64,000 nucleotides of DNA from NCBI RefSeq assembly GCF_011927765.1, contig NZ_JAATJG010000015.1, positions 41,618 to 105,617 on the forward strand, in the 5' to 3' direction. A program made the position numbers and the translations under genes. The notes beneath the pieces are model-generated. The model saw only the letters and a list, made by a program, of their open reading frames with translations. It had not been told where the DNA came from and did no database searches. Below are positions 54,381 through 63,971 of this stretch, piece by piece; the first letter of the stretch is position 1, and every line of letters starts with the position of its first letter. Origin of the DNA: Wenyingzhuangia aestuarii. Its GTDB lineage: Bacteria; Bacteroidota; Bacteroidia; Flavobacteriales; Flavobacteriaceae.

Positions 54381-56651
54381 ATGGCATTTGATATAGAGAT
54401 GATTAAAGAGGTTTATGCTCGTATGACCGAACGAGTAGACACTGCAAGAGACATTGTAGGAAAACCGTTAACATTAGCAGAGAAAATTTTGTACAACCAT
54501 CTTTGGGAGGGAAATGCTACTACGGCATTTAAAAGAGGAGTAGATTATGTAGATTTTGCACCCGATAGAATTGCGTGTCAAGATGCAACTGCACAAATGG
54601 CATTGTTGCAATTTATGCAAGCAGGTAAAAATAAAGTAGCTGTTCCAACAACAGTACACTGTGATCACTTGATTCAGGCAAAAGAAGGAGCTGCTAAAGA
54701 TTTGCAATTTGCAAATAAAACTAGTGCAGAGGTGTTTGACTTTTTGTCTTCTGTATCTAATAAATATGGAATCGGATTTTGGAAACCAGGAGCCGGTATT
54801 ATTCACCAAGTAGTTTTAGAAAATTATGCGTTTCCAGGAGGAATGATGATTGGTACCGATTCTCACACTGTAAATGCAGGAGGGTTAGGAATGGTAGCTA
54901 TTGGAGTTGGAGGTGCCGATGCTGTAGATGTAATGGCAGGGATGGCTTGGGAGCTAAAATTCCCAAAATTAATAGGTGTAAAATTAACAGGTAAATTATC
55001 TGGATGGACAGCATCTAAAGATGTGATTTTAAAAGTAGCAGGTATTTTAACGGTAAAAGGTGGAACAGGTGCTATTGTAGAATATTTTGGAGAAGGTGCT
55101 AAAAACTTATCAGCAACAGGAAAAGGAACTATTTGTAATATGGGTGCCGAAATTGGAGCGACCACATCTACTTTTGGATACGATGATTCTATGGATCGTT
55201 ACTTACGAGCTACCGATAGAGCTGATGTTGCAGATGCAGCAAATAAGGTTGCTTCTTATTTAACAGGAGATGATGAAGTATATGCAAATCCAGAAAAATA
55301 TTTTGATCAAGTTATTGAAATCAATTTAGATGAATTAAAACCACACATCAACGGACCTTTTTCACCAGATTTAGCTTCTGAAGCAGGTGCAGACGTAAGA
55401 GCAAAAGCCGAAGCAGAAGGGTGGCCATTAGATGTAGAATGGGGATTGATAGGTTCTTGTACCAATTCTTCTTACGAAGATTTGTCTAGAGCTGCATCTA
55501 TTGCACAACAAGCAGTTGACAAAGGAATTAAAGTAAAAGCTGAGTTTGGAATTAATCCAGGTTCTGAGCAAGTGCGTTATACAGCGGCTAGAGATGGATT
55601 ATTAGAAACTTTTGAAAAGTTAGGAGCAACTATATTTACCAATGCTTGTGGTCCTTGTATTGGTCAGTGGGCTCGTTATTCCGATCCTAAAAATGCACCT
55701 AAAAATTCTATTGTTCACTCGTTTAACAGAAATTTTGCCAAACGTGCTGATGGAAACCCAAATACACATGCATTTGTAACTTCTCCAGAATTGGTGGCAG
55801 CTATTGCCATTTCAGGTCGTTTAGATTTTGATCCTACAAAGGATACTTTATTAAATGATAAAGGAGAAGAGGTTATGTTTGATGAACCAACAGGAGATGA
55901 ATTACCAACAAAAGGATTTGCTGTAGAAGATGCAGGATTTCAAGCTCCGGTAGCAGATGGATCAGGTATTGAGATATCCGTTTCTTCTGAATCTGAAAGA
56001 TTACAATTGTTAGAGCCTTTTCAGCCCTTAGGTTCTGATATTAAAGAGGCTAAATTATTAATCAAAGCGTTTGGAAAGTGTACAACTGACCATATTTCTA
56101 TGGCTGGACCTTGGTTGCGTTTCCGTGGGCATTTAGATAATATTTCTAATAACTGTTTAATTGGTGCTGTAAATGCATTCAACCAAAAAACAGATACCGT
56201 TAAGAATCAATTAACGGGTGAGTATGGTCCTGTGCCTGCTACTGCAAGAGCCTACAAAGCTGCGGGTGTTCCTTCTATTGTTATTGGTGATCATAATTAC
56301 GGAGAAGGTTCTTCTAGAGAGCATGCTGCTATGGAGCCTCGTCACTTAGGAGTTGCAGCTGTAATAGTAAAATCTTTTGCACGTATTCACGAAACAAACT
56401 TGAAAAAACAAGGAATGTTAGGATTAACGTTTGCTAACGAAGCAGATTATGAATTAATTCAAGAAGATGATGTATTCACTTTTACTGATTTAGCTGATTT
56501 TACTCCGGGAAAACCATTAACGTTAGATATTAAGCATACAGATGGATCTGTAGATAGTATTAAGTTAAATCACACTTATAATGCAAGTCAAATTGCTTGG
56601 TATAAAGAAGGTTCTGCATTGAACTTAATTAAAAAAGAAAATGCGGCTTAA
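54381..56651 (+). CDS. acnA: Aconitate hydratase, AcnA/mitochondrial type
   Basis: A second aconitase, only distantly related to AcnB. 756 residues in the order of mitochondrial aconitase: three N-terminal cluster domains, then the swivel domain (from about 555). Cluster cysteines are in [11 protein letters not shown] (about 358) and ACGPCIGQW (about 422 and 425). [10 protein letters not shown] and [13 protein letters not shown] are substrate blocks, and [15 protein letters not shown] carries the swivel arginine motif. It is a separate transcription unit with its own terminator. Confidence 0.95.
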   Translation: MAFDIEMIKEVYARMTERVDTARDIVGKPLTLAEKILYNHLWEGNATTAFKRGVDYVDFAPDRIACQDATAQMALLQFMQAGKNKVAVPTTVHCDHLIQAKEGAAKDLQFANKTSAEVFDFLSSVSNKYGIGFWKPGAGIIHQVVLENYAFPGGMMIGTDSHTVNAGGLGMVAIGVGGADAVDVMAGMAWELKFPKLIGVKLTGKLSGWTASKDVILKVAGILTVKGGTGAIVEYFGEGAKNLSATGKGTICNMGAEIGATTSTFGYDDSMDRYLRATDRADVADAANKVASYLTGDDEVYANPEKYFDQVIEINLDELKPHINGPFSPDLASEAGADVRAKAEAEGWPLDVEWGLIGSCTNSSYEDLSRAASIAQQAVDKGIKVKAEFGINPGSEQVRYTAARDGLLETFEKLGATIFTNACGPCIGQWARYSDPKNAPKNSIVHSFNRNFAKRADGNPNTHAFVTSPELVAAIAISGRLDFDPTKDTLLNDKGEEVMFDEPTGDELPTKGFAVEDAGFQAPVADGSGIEISVSSESERLQLLEPFQPLGSDIKEAKLLIKAFGKCTTDHISMAGPWLRFRGHLDNISNNCLIGAVNAFNQKTDTVKNQLTGEYGPVPATARAYKAAGVPSIVIGDHNYGEGSSREHAAMEPRHLGVAAVIVKSFARIHETNLKKQGMLGLTFANEADYELIQEDDVFTFTDLADFTPGKPLTLDIKHTDGSVDSIKLNHTYNASQIAWYKEGSALNLIKKENAA

Positions 56652-56672
56652 TTTTAAGAAATTTTAATTACA

Positions 56673-56711
56673 TAAAAAATCCCTTAAGAAATTCTTAAGG
56701 GATTTTTTTGA
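56673..56711. terminator. Bidirectional terminator between acnA and the FecE-like gene
   Basis: AAATCCCTTAAGAA and TTCTTAAGGGATTT form a perfect palindrome with A- and T-run flanks between convergent genes. Confidence 0.85.
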
Positions 56712-56730
56712 ATTATATATTTCTAGTTTC

Positions 56731-57507
56731 TTAAAACAAAAATTGATTACTATTTGTATCATAAGTAATATCATCAGAATTAAATACACAAGCTAAGTTT
56801 TTCTGAATATTATCTTCTATGGCTTTTCCTATTTCAAAAGTAGCGTTGTTAATAATTAAAAGACGATGTGCATTTTTTAAGGCTAAGTTAATTTCGTGTG
56901 TAGAAATTAAAATAGTTTTCTGTGTTTCTTGACTAATCTTTCCTAAAATCTTAAAAATATTTATTTTATGATGAATGTCTAAATGGGAGGTAGGTTCATC
57001 TAACAAAATAATGGGGGTGTCCTGTGCCAAAGCTCTTGCAATCATAACTCGTTGCAATTGTCCATCACTCAATTGATTGACTAAACGATTTTTTAAGTCA
57101 ATCGTATCTGTTAACCCCATAGCATTTAAAACAATTTGCTCGTCTTTTTCTGTAATTTTTCCTAACCAATTAGTATAAGGTTGTCTACCTAGGGCAATGG
57201 TTTCAAAAACGGATAAAGAATTTTCGGGTAAACTTTCTGTAAGTACTACCGCTATATTTTTAGCAAAGTCTAGTGAACTTAATTTAGAGTAATCAATATT
57301 GTTAATTTTGATAGTTCCTTGTAAAGCAGGAAGCATGTTTCCTATTGTTTTTAAAAGGGTTGATTTTCCAGAACCATTTCTTCCTAGTAGACAAATTAAC
57401 TCTCCTTTGTAAAGATCAAAATGAATGTCCTTACAGATGACATGTTGCTTTTTGGAAGATTGATATCCTATTGATAGATTTTCTACACTTAAAACAGTAG
57501 TATTCAT
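56731..57507 (-). CDS. ABC transporter ATP-binding protein (FecE/BtuD type)
   Basis: A 258-residue ATPase for iron-siderophore, haem or cobalamin import. Walker A is GRNGSGKST (about 43-51), the signature is the less common LSDGQLQR, Walker B is IILLDEPTSHLD, and the H-loop is STHEINLAL. It begins at the last base of the permease gene upstream, so the two are coupled. No binding protein or TonB receptor is adjacent, so the substrate cannot be told. Confidence 0.9.
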   Translation of the reverse strand: MNTTVLSVENLSIGYQSSKKQHVICKDIHFDLYKGELICLLGRNGSGKSTLLKTIGNMLPALQGTIKINNIDYSKLSSLDFAKNIAVVLTESLPENSLSVFETIALGRQPYTNWLGKITEKDEQIVLNAMGLTDTIDLKNRLVNQLSDGQLQRVMIARALAQDTPIILLDEPTSHLDIHHKINIFKILGKISQETQKTILISTHEINLALKNAHRLLIINNATFEIGKAIEDNIQKNLACVFNSDDITYDTNSNQFLF

Positions 57508-58556
57508 TAGGCTGTTTTTTTAGATTTAGAAACCAACAACCAGATAACTACAGGTGCACCAAATAAAGAAGTAATTGCGTTGATAGGTAAGTTTTTGTTT
57601 CCTAAAGAAATATGAGATAAAGTGTCACAAATTAACATTACAATGGCACCAATAATAGCTACAGCAGGTAATAAGGTTTTGTGATTAGATGTTTTAAAGA
57701 CTAATTTGGTAATGTGTGGAATTGCTAAACCTATAAAAGCAATAGGTCCTACAAAAGCGGTAATGCTTCCTGTTAACAAACTAGTAATAATAAAAACTGT
57801 GTTTTGTGTTTTTTTTAAAGAAATCCCTAAGCTTTTTGCATAGTTTTCTCCCAATAGTAAAGCATCTAAAGGCTTTATTATAGTTAATAAGCTTAGACAA
57901 CTTATAAAGATTAAAGAACAGAGTAAGTAAATCTCATTCCACTGTAAGTTGCTTAAACTTCCAAAACTCCAAAAAATATATTGTTGTAATTCCGAAGCAG
58001 AACTAAAGTAAGACAGAATGCTAATAATTGCCGAAGTAAAACTACCAAACATCAACCCAATAATTAAAATAGACATGGTGTTTCTTATATTTCGGGCAGT
58101 AATCATTACAACGCTTAACACTAAAAAAGCTCCAAGACTAGATGCTATAGGAATAGACAAGCCATTCATATAAGGTAAGATTCCTAAAAAACTTCCTCCC
58201 ATAATTAACAAAGCTACACCAAGACTAGCACCCGAACTAATTCCTAATACAAAAGGTCCGGCCAAAGGATTTCTAAAATAGGTTTGCATTAACAAACCAC
58301 TAATTCCTAAACCAATTCCTGTTAAAATACTTGTAATACTTTTGGGCAATCTGTAATTGGTAATAATGTATTGATAGCTTTCATCAACTTTAGAAGACTG
58401 GAATAAAGCATTCCAAATTTCTTTAAAAGGAATAGACAAACTACCTGTGCTAATATTAATAAATACAAGAGTTATTAATAACAGTGCTAAAAAGCTAAAA
58501 GAAGAATAATATTTTTTTTGCGTTGAATGCACGTTATATTTTTTGTAAAAATTCAA
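57507..58556 (-). CDS. Iron/B12-type ABC transporter permease (FecCD family)
   Basis: A 349-residue inner-membrane permease with about ten helices. YRLPKSITSILTGIGLGISGLLMQTYFRNPLAGPFVLGIS in pattern, GLMFGSFTSAIISIL and AFVGPIAFIGLAIPHITK are FecCD hallmarks. The start overlaps the rdgB end by 23 bases. With the ATPase that follows it forms an importer core; the periplasmic binding protein must be encoded elsewhere. Confidence 0.92.
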   Translation of the reverse strand: MNFYKKYNVHSTQKKYYSSFSFLALLLITLVFINISTGSLSIPFKEIWNALFQSSKVDESYQYIITNYRLPKSITSILTGIGLGISGLLMQTYFRNPLAGPFVLGISSGASLGVALLIMGGSFLGILPYMNGLSIPIASSLGAFLVLSVVMITARNIRNTMSILIIGLMFGSFTSAIISILSYFSSASELQQYIFWSFGSLSNLQWNEIYLLCSLIFISCLSLLTIIKPLDALLLGENYAKSLGISLKKTQNTVFIITSLLTGSITAFVGPIAFIGLAIPHITKLVFKTSNHKTLLPAVAIIGAIVMLICDTLSHISLGNKNLPINAITSLFGAPVVIWLLVSKSKKTA

Positions 58557-59106
58557 TTAGTTTCTGAACTGCCAAACCTCTGTGACTAATTTTTCCTTTG
58601 GCAGCCAAACTCATTTCTGCAAAAGAACTATCAAATCCTTTGGGTTTAAAAATAGGGTCGTATCCAAAACCTTCTAAGCCTTGTCTTTCTTTTAAGATTT
58701 CTCCGTCACACACACCTTCAAATAAATGTTGCTGATTGTTTAGGTTCAAGCAAATAATGGTTTTAAAATAAGCACTTCTGTCAGATTTCCCTTTAAGATT
58801 TGTTAAAAGTAAATCCATGTTTTTTTCTGCATTTCCATCTTCACCTGCATATCTAGCAGAATATACTCCAGGTTCTCCGTTTAAAGCAGTTACTAATAAA
58901 CCAGTATCATCTGCAAAACAAGGATATCCGTATTTTTCGGTAACATGATTGGCTTTTATTTGGGCATTTCCTTCTAAAGTATCAGCTGTTTCAGGAATTT
59001 CTTCTGTGCAACCAATGTCTGTTAAAGACAAAAGATCAATATTAGGTAATAAGGCAGCAACTTCTTTTAATTTGTTGGGATTATGAGTGGCAAAAACTAT
59101 TTTCAT
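58534..59106 (-). CDS. rdgB: XTP/dITP diphosphatase (RdgB/HAM1 family)
   Basis: Removes non-canonical purine nucleotides such as dITP and XTP. 190 residues, usual length. Blocks: VFATHNPNKLKEVAALL at the start, CFADDTGLLVTALNGEPGVYSARYAG, LEGFGYDPIF and KGKISHRGLAVQKL at the end. It overlaps the permease gene by 23 bases, so they are in one operon. Confidence 0.95.
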   Translation of the reverse strand: MKIVFATHNPNKLKEVAALLPNIDLLSLTDIGCTEEIPETADTLEGNAQIKANHVTEKYGYPCFADDTGLLVTALNGEPGVYSARYAGEDGNAEKNMDLLLTNLKGKSDRSAYFKTIICLNLNNQQHLFEGVCDGEILKERQGLEGFGYDPIFKPKGFDSSFAEMSLAAKGKISHRGLAVQKLIEFLQKI

Positions 59107-59145
59107 AATTGGTTTTTTAAGGATAAAACTAGGGAATAATTATGT

Positions 59146-59619
59146 TTATTCGTGATGATAAGGTTCGTTTTTAAGAATGGTAAATCCTCTATAGATTTGT
59201 TCTACCATAAATAAACGAATCATTTGGTGAGAGAAAGTCATTTTAGATAAAGAAATTTTTCCTTTGGCAGCTTTGTATACTGTGTCAGAAAAACCATAAG
59301 GACCTCCAATTACAAATACCAGTTCTTTAATACCGGCATTCATCTTTTTTTGTAAATAATCAGCAAATCCCACAGATCTAAAGTCTTTTCCTTTTTCATC
59401 TAAAAGGATAAGTACATCAGTAGGTTGTAGTTTTTTTAGAATTAATTCTCCTTCTTTTTCTTTTTGTTGACTCTCAGAAAGGTTTTTAACATTCTTAATG
59501 TCTGGAATAATATCCAGTTCAAACTTAATATAATGTTTTAGTCTGTTTTGATAGTTTTCAATTAACTGAAGCAAATTTTTGTCATCAGTTTTACCAATTG
59601 CTAAAAGACGAATTTTCAT
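59146..59619 (-). CDS. rlmH: 23S rRNA (pseudouridine1915-N3)-methyltransferase
   Basis: A SPOUT methyltransferase that methylates pseudouridine 1915 of 23S rRNA. I start at the ATG at 59619 (157 residues, MKIRLLAIGKT), which gives the standard length; a start five codons upstream is possible. Motifs: LLDEKGKDFRSVGFA, FVIGGPYGFS in the knot, and SHQMIRLFMVEQIYRGFTIL with PYHHE at the end. Confidence 0.95.
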   Translation of the reverse strand: MKIRLLAIGKTDDKNLLQLIENYQNRLKHYIKFELDIIPDIKNVKNLSESQQKEKEGELILKKLQPTDVLILLDEKGKDFRSVGFADYLQKKMNAGIKELVFVIGGPYGFSDTVYKAAKGKISLSKMTFSHQMIRLFMVEQIYRGFTILKNEPYHHE

Positions 59620-59641
59620 GTGTTCTATTTTCAATAAAACA

Positions 59642-59649
59642 CAAAGGTA
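59642..59649 (-). promoter_or_regulatory. -7 box of rlmH
   Basis: The minus strand reads TACCTTTG, matching TAnnTTTG, 23 bases before the rlmH ATG. Confidence 0.5.
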
Positions 59650-59663
59650 CTAAGAACGATTGA

Positions 59664-60044
59664 TTATGTGCTTTGGTCTAAGGAAGAAGGTGTGTAATAA
59701 AATTCTTCTTTGATGATTTTTTCATCTTTTACGTGGTATACACAAAGTTCATCTAGCTGAACTCTACCTAAGCCCCTTACAGTAACATCAATAGACATTT
59801 TAAAACAGATGTAATTATCTACAACCAATGGATCGGAGATACTGTAATGATGAATTTTTTGTGCCAACTCAAAAAACATAGCGGTTTTGCGTTGTACTTT
59901 TTTAATTCCTTTTGTTTTTCGGTATCTAGAACTTTGAGATTCAATACTCTCTATGTCATCATCATAAAGCTCAACTTGTGCCAAAGCGTTTTGTCCTCTA
60001 CGGCATAAACTAACAAGTCTTTCGGCAATTTCTTCAGTAGTCAT
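59664..60044 (-). CDS. SnoaL/NTF2-like fold protein
   Basis: A 126-residue protein with the pattern of small NTF2-like (cystatin-like) proteins: helix (TTEEIAERLVSLCRRGQN), YDDDIESIES, then antiparallel strands with a central DNYICFKMSIDV and final ELCVYHVKDEKIIKEEFYY. Members can be enzymes or binding proteins; the role here is unknown. It lies upstream of rlmH, which seems to have its own promoter. Confidence 0.78.
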   Translation of the reverse strand: MTTEEIAERLVSLCRRGQNALAQVELYDDDIESIESQSSRYRKTKGIKKVQRKTAMFFELAQKIHHYSISDPLVVDNYICFKMSIDVTVRGLGRVQLDELCVYHVKDEKIIKEEFYYTPSSLDQST

Positions 60045-60185
60045 AGATTTTTGAATTTTTTCTTATAAAATTATAAGTACTATTCTTTATTCCTACTGAC
60101 AGAAAATGTATTCAAAACTGTTTTTTCGCATTTTATGTTCTAATATTTAGATGGCTAATCAAGTTTTATTTTCATCCTAGAAGCT

Positions 60186-60193
60186 TATATTTG
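60186..60193 (+). promoter_or_regulatory. -7 box of nadC
   Basis: TATATTTG fits TAnnTTTG and lies 17 bases before the nadC ATG. A T-rich stretch replaces a clean -33 TTG. Confidence 0.5.
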
Positions 60194-60210
60194 CCTTAAA
60201 ATTAAAATAG

Positions 60211-61071
60211 ATGATAAGTCAAGAACAGTTTGATAAAGAAATTGATTTAATTATTTCGAATGCTATTAGAGAAGATGTGGGAGATGGTGATCATTCTTCT
60301 TTGGCATGTATTCCAGACACAGCTCAAGGAAAAGCCAAGTTATTGGTAAAAGATGAAGGTGTAATTGCTGGAGTAGATTTTGCTTTAAAAGTTTTTGCTT
60401 ATGTAGATGCAAATTTAAAAGTAGAAGTTTTAATTAACGATGGTGAAAAGGTTAAGCACGGAGATATTGTTTTGTATGTAACAGGAAGTTCGTTGTCTAT
60501 TTTAAAAGCAGAGCGTTTGGTGTTAAACGCTATGCAACGCATGAGTGCTATTGCAACCAAAACGGCATCTTATGTAACTTTATTAAAAGGAACTAGTACT
60601 AAAATATTAGATACTCGTAAAACCACACCAGGTATTAGAGCCATAGAAAAATGGGCTGTTAAAATAGGAGGGGGAGAAAATCATCGTTTTGCTTTGTATG
60701 ATATGATTATGTTAAAAGATAATCATATAGATTTTGCAGGAGGAGTTTCACAAGCTATTCAGCAAACAAAAGAGTATTTAAAAGCAAATAATAAAGATTT
60801 AAAAATTATTGTAGAAGCTCGTGATTTAAAAGAAATTGAAGAAATTATTCAGTTTGATGGAATTCATAGAATTTTAATAGATAATTTTAATTACGAGGAC
60901 ACAAAAAAAGCCGTAGCTTTAATAGGTAATAAAGCGGGAACAGAATCTTCTGGAGGAATTAATGAAGAAACACTTAGAAAATATGCAGAGTGTGGCGTAC
61001 AATATATTTCATCTGGAGCGTTAACTCATTCTGTTTACAATTTAGATTTAAGCCTAAAAGCTGTTGATTAA
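60211..61071 (+). CDS. nadC: Nicotinate-nucleotide pyrophosphorylase (carboxylating)
   Basis: Quinolinate phosphoribosyltransferase of de novo NAD synthesis. 286 residues. Family blocks: REDVGDGDHSSLACIP, AERLVLNAMQRMSAIATKTA, ILDTRKTTPGIRAIEKWAV, GGGENHRFALYDMIMLKDNHI and ESSGGINEETLRKYA. It is followed two bases later by the YihY gene. NadA and NadB are not in the window. Confidence 0.96.
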   Translation: MISQEQFDKEIDLIISNAIREDVGDGDHSSLACIPDTAQGKAKLLVKDEGVIAGVDFALKVFAYVDANLKVEVLINDGEKVKHGDIVLYVTGSSLSILKAERLVLNAMQRMSAIATKTASYVTLLKGTSTKILDTRKTTPGIRAIEKWAVKIGGGENHRFALYDMIMLKDNHIDFAGGVSQAIQQTKEYLKANNKDLKIIVEARDLKEIEEIIQFDGIHRILIDNFNYEDTKKAVALIGNKAGTESSGGINEETLRKYAECGVQYISSGALTHSVYNLDLSLKAVD

Positions 61072-61073
61072 TT

Positions 61074-62042
61074 TTGATAAAGTATAAAGTGCAAGAAACG
61101 AAAGATATATCTAAAAACGATTCGGTAGAAGAAGAGTTAAAAGAAGTTCCAGTAGTAAATTGGTTTGTAAGAACGGGTAAAAAAATTCCTGTACCTGGTT
61201 TAGAAGGAATGAGTTTGTATGATCTTTTAGAAATGTACTTTATTGGTATATTAAAAGGAGCATTAACTTCTAGAGCTGGAGGAATTTCCTATAGTTTCTT
61301 TATGGCTTTGTTTCCCTTTATGCTTTTTATGTTAACGCTAATTCCTTATATCCCCATAGATGGATTTCAGGAAAATTTTATGTTGTTAATTTCTGAGTTA
61401 CTACCACCCGAAACATTTAATGCTGTAGATTCTGTCTTATCAGATATTGCGAATAACAAATACGGAGGATTGCTTTCTTTTGGTTTTTTGGTATCCATTT
61501 TTTTAATGACCAACGGAGTAAATGCTGTTTTTGCAGCGTTTGAATATTCTGTACATGTTAAAAAAATAAGAAACGTAGTAAAACAATATTTAATCTCATT
61601 GGGAACATCGTTAACCATGTCTTTTATGTTGATTGTAACGGTGGCGGCCACTATTTTTTTTGAATTTGGATTAGATTTTCTAACGGCAAAAGGGTGGGTG
61701 TCCGAAGAATTAATATGGCTAAGTAGTTTACGTTATTTATTGTTTATGTTTCTAATCTTTTGTACTGTTTCTATGTTGTATTATTTTGGAACATCAGAAG
61801 GAAGACAAACCCGATTTTTTTCAGCAGGATCTGTTTTAACGTCAGTTTTGTCATTGCTAACTTTTTATGGTTTCGGAATTTATGTAGTAAAGTTTTCTAA
61901 GTACAACGAACTGTATGGATCTATTGGAACCTTATTAGTTTTAATGTTGTTTATTTGGTTAAATGCAATTATCCTTTTGTTGGGATTTGAACTAAATGCG
62001 AGTATTACCAGGTTAAGAAATCAGCATAAAGAAAAAAAGTAA
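61074..62042 (+). CDS. YihY/BrkB family membrane protein
   Basis: A 322-residue inner-membrane protein with six or more helices between about residues 60 and 310. ILKGALTSRAGGISYSFFMALFPFMLFMLTL in pattern and LFIWLNAIILLLGFELNA near the end are YihY signatures. The start is a TTG two bases after the nadC stop; no nearby ATG retains the N-terminus. The family was once called 'ribonuclease BN' without support; function is unknown. Expressed with nadC. Confidence 0.88.
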   Translation: MIKYKVQETKDISKNDSVEEELKEVPVVNWFVRTGKKIPVPGLEGMSLYDLLEMYFIGILKGALTSRAGGISYSFFMALFPFMLFMLTLIPYIPIDGFQENFMLLISELLPPETFNAVDSVLSDIANNKYGGLLSFGFLVSIFLMTNGVNAVFAAFEYSVHVKKIRNVVKQYLISLGTSLTMSFMLIVTVAATIFFEFGLDFLTAKGWVSEELIWLSSLRYLLFMFLIFCTVSMLYYFGTSEGRQTRFFSAGSVLTSVLSLLTFYGFGIYVVKFSKYNELYGSIGTLLVLMLFIWLNAIILLLGFELNASITRLRNQHKEKK

Positions 62043-62096
62043 TTCAATATAGAGTCTTGTTTTTTAAGAATAAACATCTTCAAAGCAATTACATTG

Positions 62097-63440
62097 TTAT
62101 CGTTTGCTCAAAAACTTTTGTAACCAAAGTCCAGATTTTTTAATAAATCGTTTCTGAGTCACAAAATCGGTATAATACAATCCAAAGCGAGCACTAATAC
62201 CTTCTGCCCATTCAAAATTATCTACCAATGTCCAGGCAAAATAACCTTTTACTTTACTGTTTTTTTCAAGAGCCATTAATGTGTAGTAAAAAGTTTTTTT
62301 AAGATATTTAATACGGTTTTTGTCTTTAATTTTTTCATCTTTCAGTTTGTCGTCAAAACACACTCCAGATTCGGTTATATATATGTCTTTTACGTTTTCA
62401 TAGGCACTAAACTTTTCCAACATTTTTAACAATCCTTTAGGGTAAATTTCCATTCCCATGTTGTTTGTTTTTACGTTTCGTTTTGTCGCTGGAATTTCAG
62501 TAGCAAATAAAAGAGGAGGTAGTAAACTGTGTTTGGCAACAATTTTAAAATAATACTGTACCCCAATAAAATCAAAATCAAATTGCATTAATTCTTTGTC
62601 TCCTTCTTTAAAGTAGTTTTCAATTTGTTTTAGTCCAGGTATGGAGTCGGTAGGGTAGCCTAAGCCTAAAGCCGGTTCTATAAAAAACCTATTTAGCAAA
62701 GCATCTATTCTCTCTGCGGCTCGTTTATGTTTTACCAATCTGTTTACTGGTTTTACAACCGAACAAGAAAACGTAGTTCCAACAAAAGCATTTTCAACGT
62801 TTTTTCGTACAATTCTTCCGCCAATAGCTTGACAAAGTGTGGTGTGATGTGCTGCAGGTAAAAAATTAAGAATACCCTTTTTGCCAGGAGCATGCATCCC
62901 CATAAAATAACCCAAACCTACAAAACTCATAGGTTCATTAAGTACAATCCATTTTTTTACTTTGTTACCATATTCTTTCGTACAAAATTCAACATACTCA
63001 CTAAACCAATCAATAATATTTCTATTTGTCCATCCTCCTTTGTTTTCTAATGTCTGTGGTAAATCCCAATGATATAGTGTTACCCAGGGTTCAATATCTA
63101 ATTCTATACAAGTATTAATAACATCATGATAAAATCGAACACCTTTCGGATTAATGCTACCCGTTCCTTTTGGCAAAATTCTAGCCCAAGATATAGAGAA
63201 CCTAAATACATCTAAATTTAAATCTTTAGCTCTTTTAATATCCTCTTTATAATGATGGTAAAAATTAGTAGCTACATTGCCATTTCCTTTTTTAAACCCT
63301 GGTTCATTTGTAAATGTATCCCAAATAGATTTTCCTTTGCCGTAAGTATTCCATTTCCCCTCATTCTGATAAGCAGATATTGTAACTCCCCACTTAAAGT
63401 CTTTTGGGAAATTTTTAGCTTTTACATTAGTCATATTCAT
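62097..63440 (-). CDS. GH1 family beta-glucosidase/beta-glycosidase
   Basis: A 447-residue TIM-barrel enzyme of glycoside hydrolase family 1, with no signal peptide, so it probably cleaves imported disaccharides in the cytoplasm. I start at the ATG at 63440; a TTG ten codons upstream and an ATG two codons later are alternatives. The N-terminal block is FKWGVTISAYQNEGKWN. The acid/base is E169 in LNEP. The nucleophile is E357 in ITESG, a variant of the usual ITENG. The substrate sugar is not certain. Confidence 0.9.
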   Translation of the reverse strand: MNMTNVKAKNFPKDFKWGVTISAYQNEGKWNTYGKGKSIWDTFTNEPGFKKGNGNVATNFYHHYKEDIKRAKDLNLDVFRFSISWARILPKGTGSINPKGVRFYHDVINTCIELDIEPWVTLYHWDLPQTLENKGGWTNRNIIDWFSEYVEFCTKEYGNKVKKWIVLNEPMSFVGLGYFMGMHAPGKKGILNFLPAAHHTTLCQAIGGRIVRKNVENAFVGTTFSCSVVKPVNRLVKHKRAAERIDALLNRFFIEPALGLGYPTDSIPGLKQIENYFKEGDKELMQFDFDFIGVQYYFKIVAKHSLLPPLLFATEIPATKRNVKTNNMGMEIYPKGLLKMLEKFSAYENVKDIYITESGVCFDDKLKDEKIKDKNRIKYLKKTFYYTLMALEKNSKVKGYFAWTLVDNFEWAEGISARFGLYYTDFVTQKRFIKKSGLWLQKFLSKR

Positions 63441-63555
63441 ATTTAACAATCTATCATGAGGTTTCTTCAAGAAGGCTATACTATACTATATATGTATACA
63501 TCATGTTTTCTTTATCCTATTATATAGTTAAATAACCTGTAAAAATATTTTTTCT

Positions 63556-63665
63556 AGCGTTTCCTTGCAGGCCGGGCTGTCGTTACTCGCTTTTTCTATA
63601 AGCTCTAAAGTCCTTTTAGAGCTTATAGAAAAGAGCTCAAACAAGCCTCTCCATCCCTAACGCGT
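63556..63665. repeat. REP-like palindromic intergenic element
   Basis: A GC-richer element in AT-rich sequence. The outer ends pair as GCGTT (63558) and AACGC (about 63660). The centre is a near-perfect hairpin of TTTTCTATAAGCTCTAAA with its complement around a four- to five-base loop (about 63592-63632). Conserved-looking blocks GCAGGCCGGGCTGTCG and CCATCCCTAACGCG flank it. Similar blocks recur between genes in many flavobacterial genomes to my knowledge; only one copy lies here. Confidence 0.6.
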
Positions 63666-63781
63666 TTGTATATAACAAGGAATAGTATTTTTTAAAGCAT
63701 AAATTTAACTTTTAACCTACGTAAAACAAGGCAGTTAAGAGAAGTTGATAAAAAAGATAAAAAAAAGGTTAAAAAAGATAG

Positions 63782-63811
63782 TTGAAAAAGGGTGAAGGTT
63801 GTGTATCTTTG
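63782..63811 (+). promoter_or_regulatory. Strong promoter P1, probably of a stable RNA operon
   Basis: TTG (63782-63784), 19 bases, TATCTTTG (63804-63811) followed by CACCCGC. The spacing and box are ideal for Bacteroidetes. No ORF follows within the window. Confidence 0.65.
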
Positions 63812-63938
63812 CACCCGCAACAGCAACTAGGTAACTAGTTAGTGGAGCAAAAAAGTTCAGATACATTTAGGGGATTTATTTCGGTTATTAGTTTAACAAA
63901 TTAGAGGCAAAAAAGATTTAGAATTTATTTTAGATTTA

Positions 63939-63971
63939 TTTGTTTTAGAAGAAATAAAGTTCTTATATTTG
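63939..63971 (+). promoter_or_regulatory. Strong promoter P2, probably of a stable RNA operon
   Basis: TTTG (63939-63942), 21 bases, TATATTTG (63964-63971), followed by CATCCGCT. It lies 160 bases after P1 and is similar to it (TATNTTTGCANCCGC). Such tandem promoters commonly precede rRNA operons; the operon would lie right of the window. Confidence 0.65.

Noticed and set aside
54474..54809. 111-codon open frame on the minus strand
   Set aside because: Antisense to acnA; the product is rich in cysteine and serine and has no family likeness.
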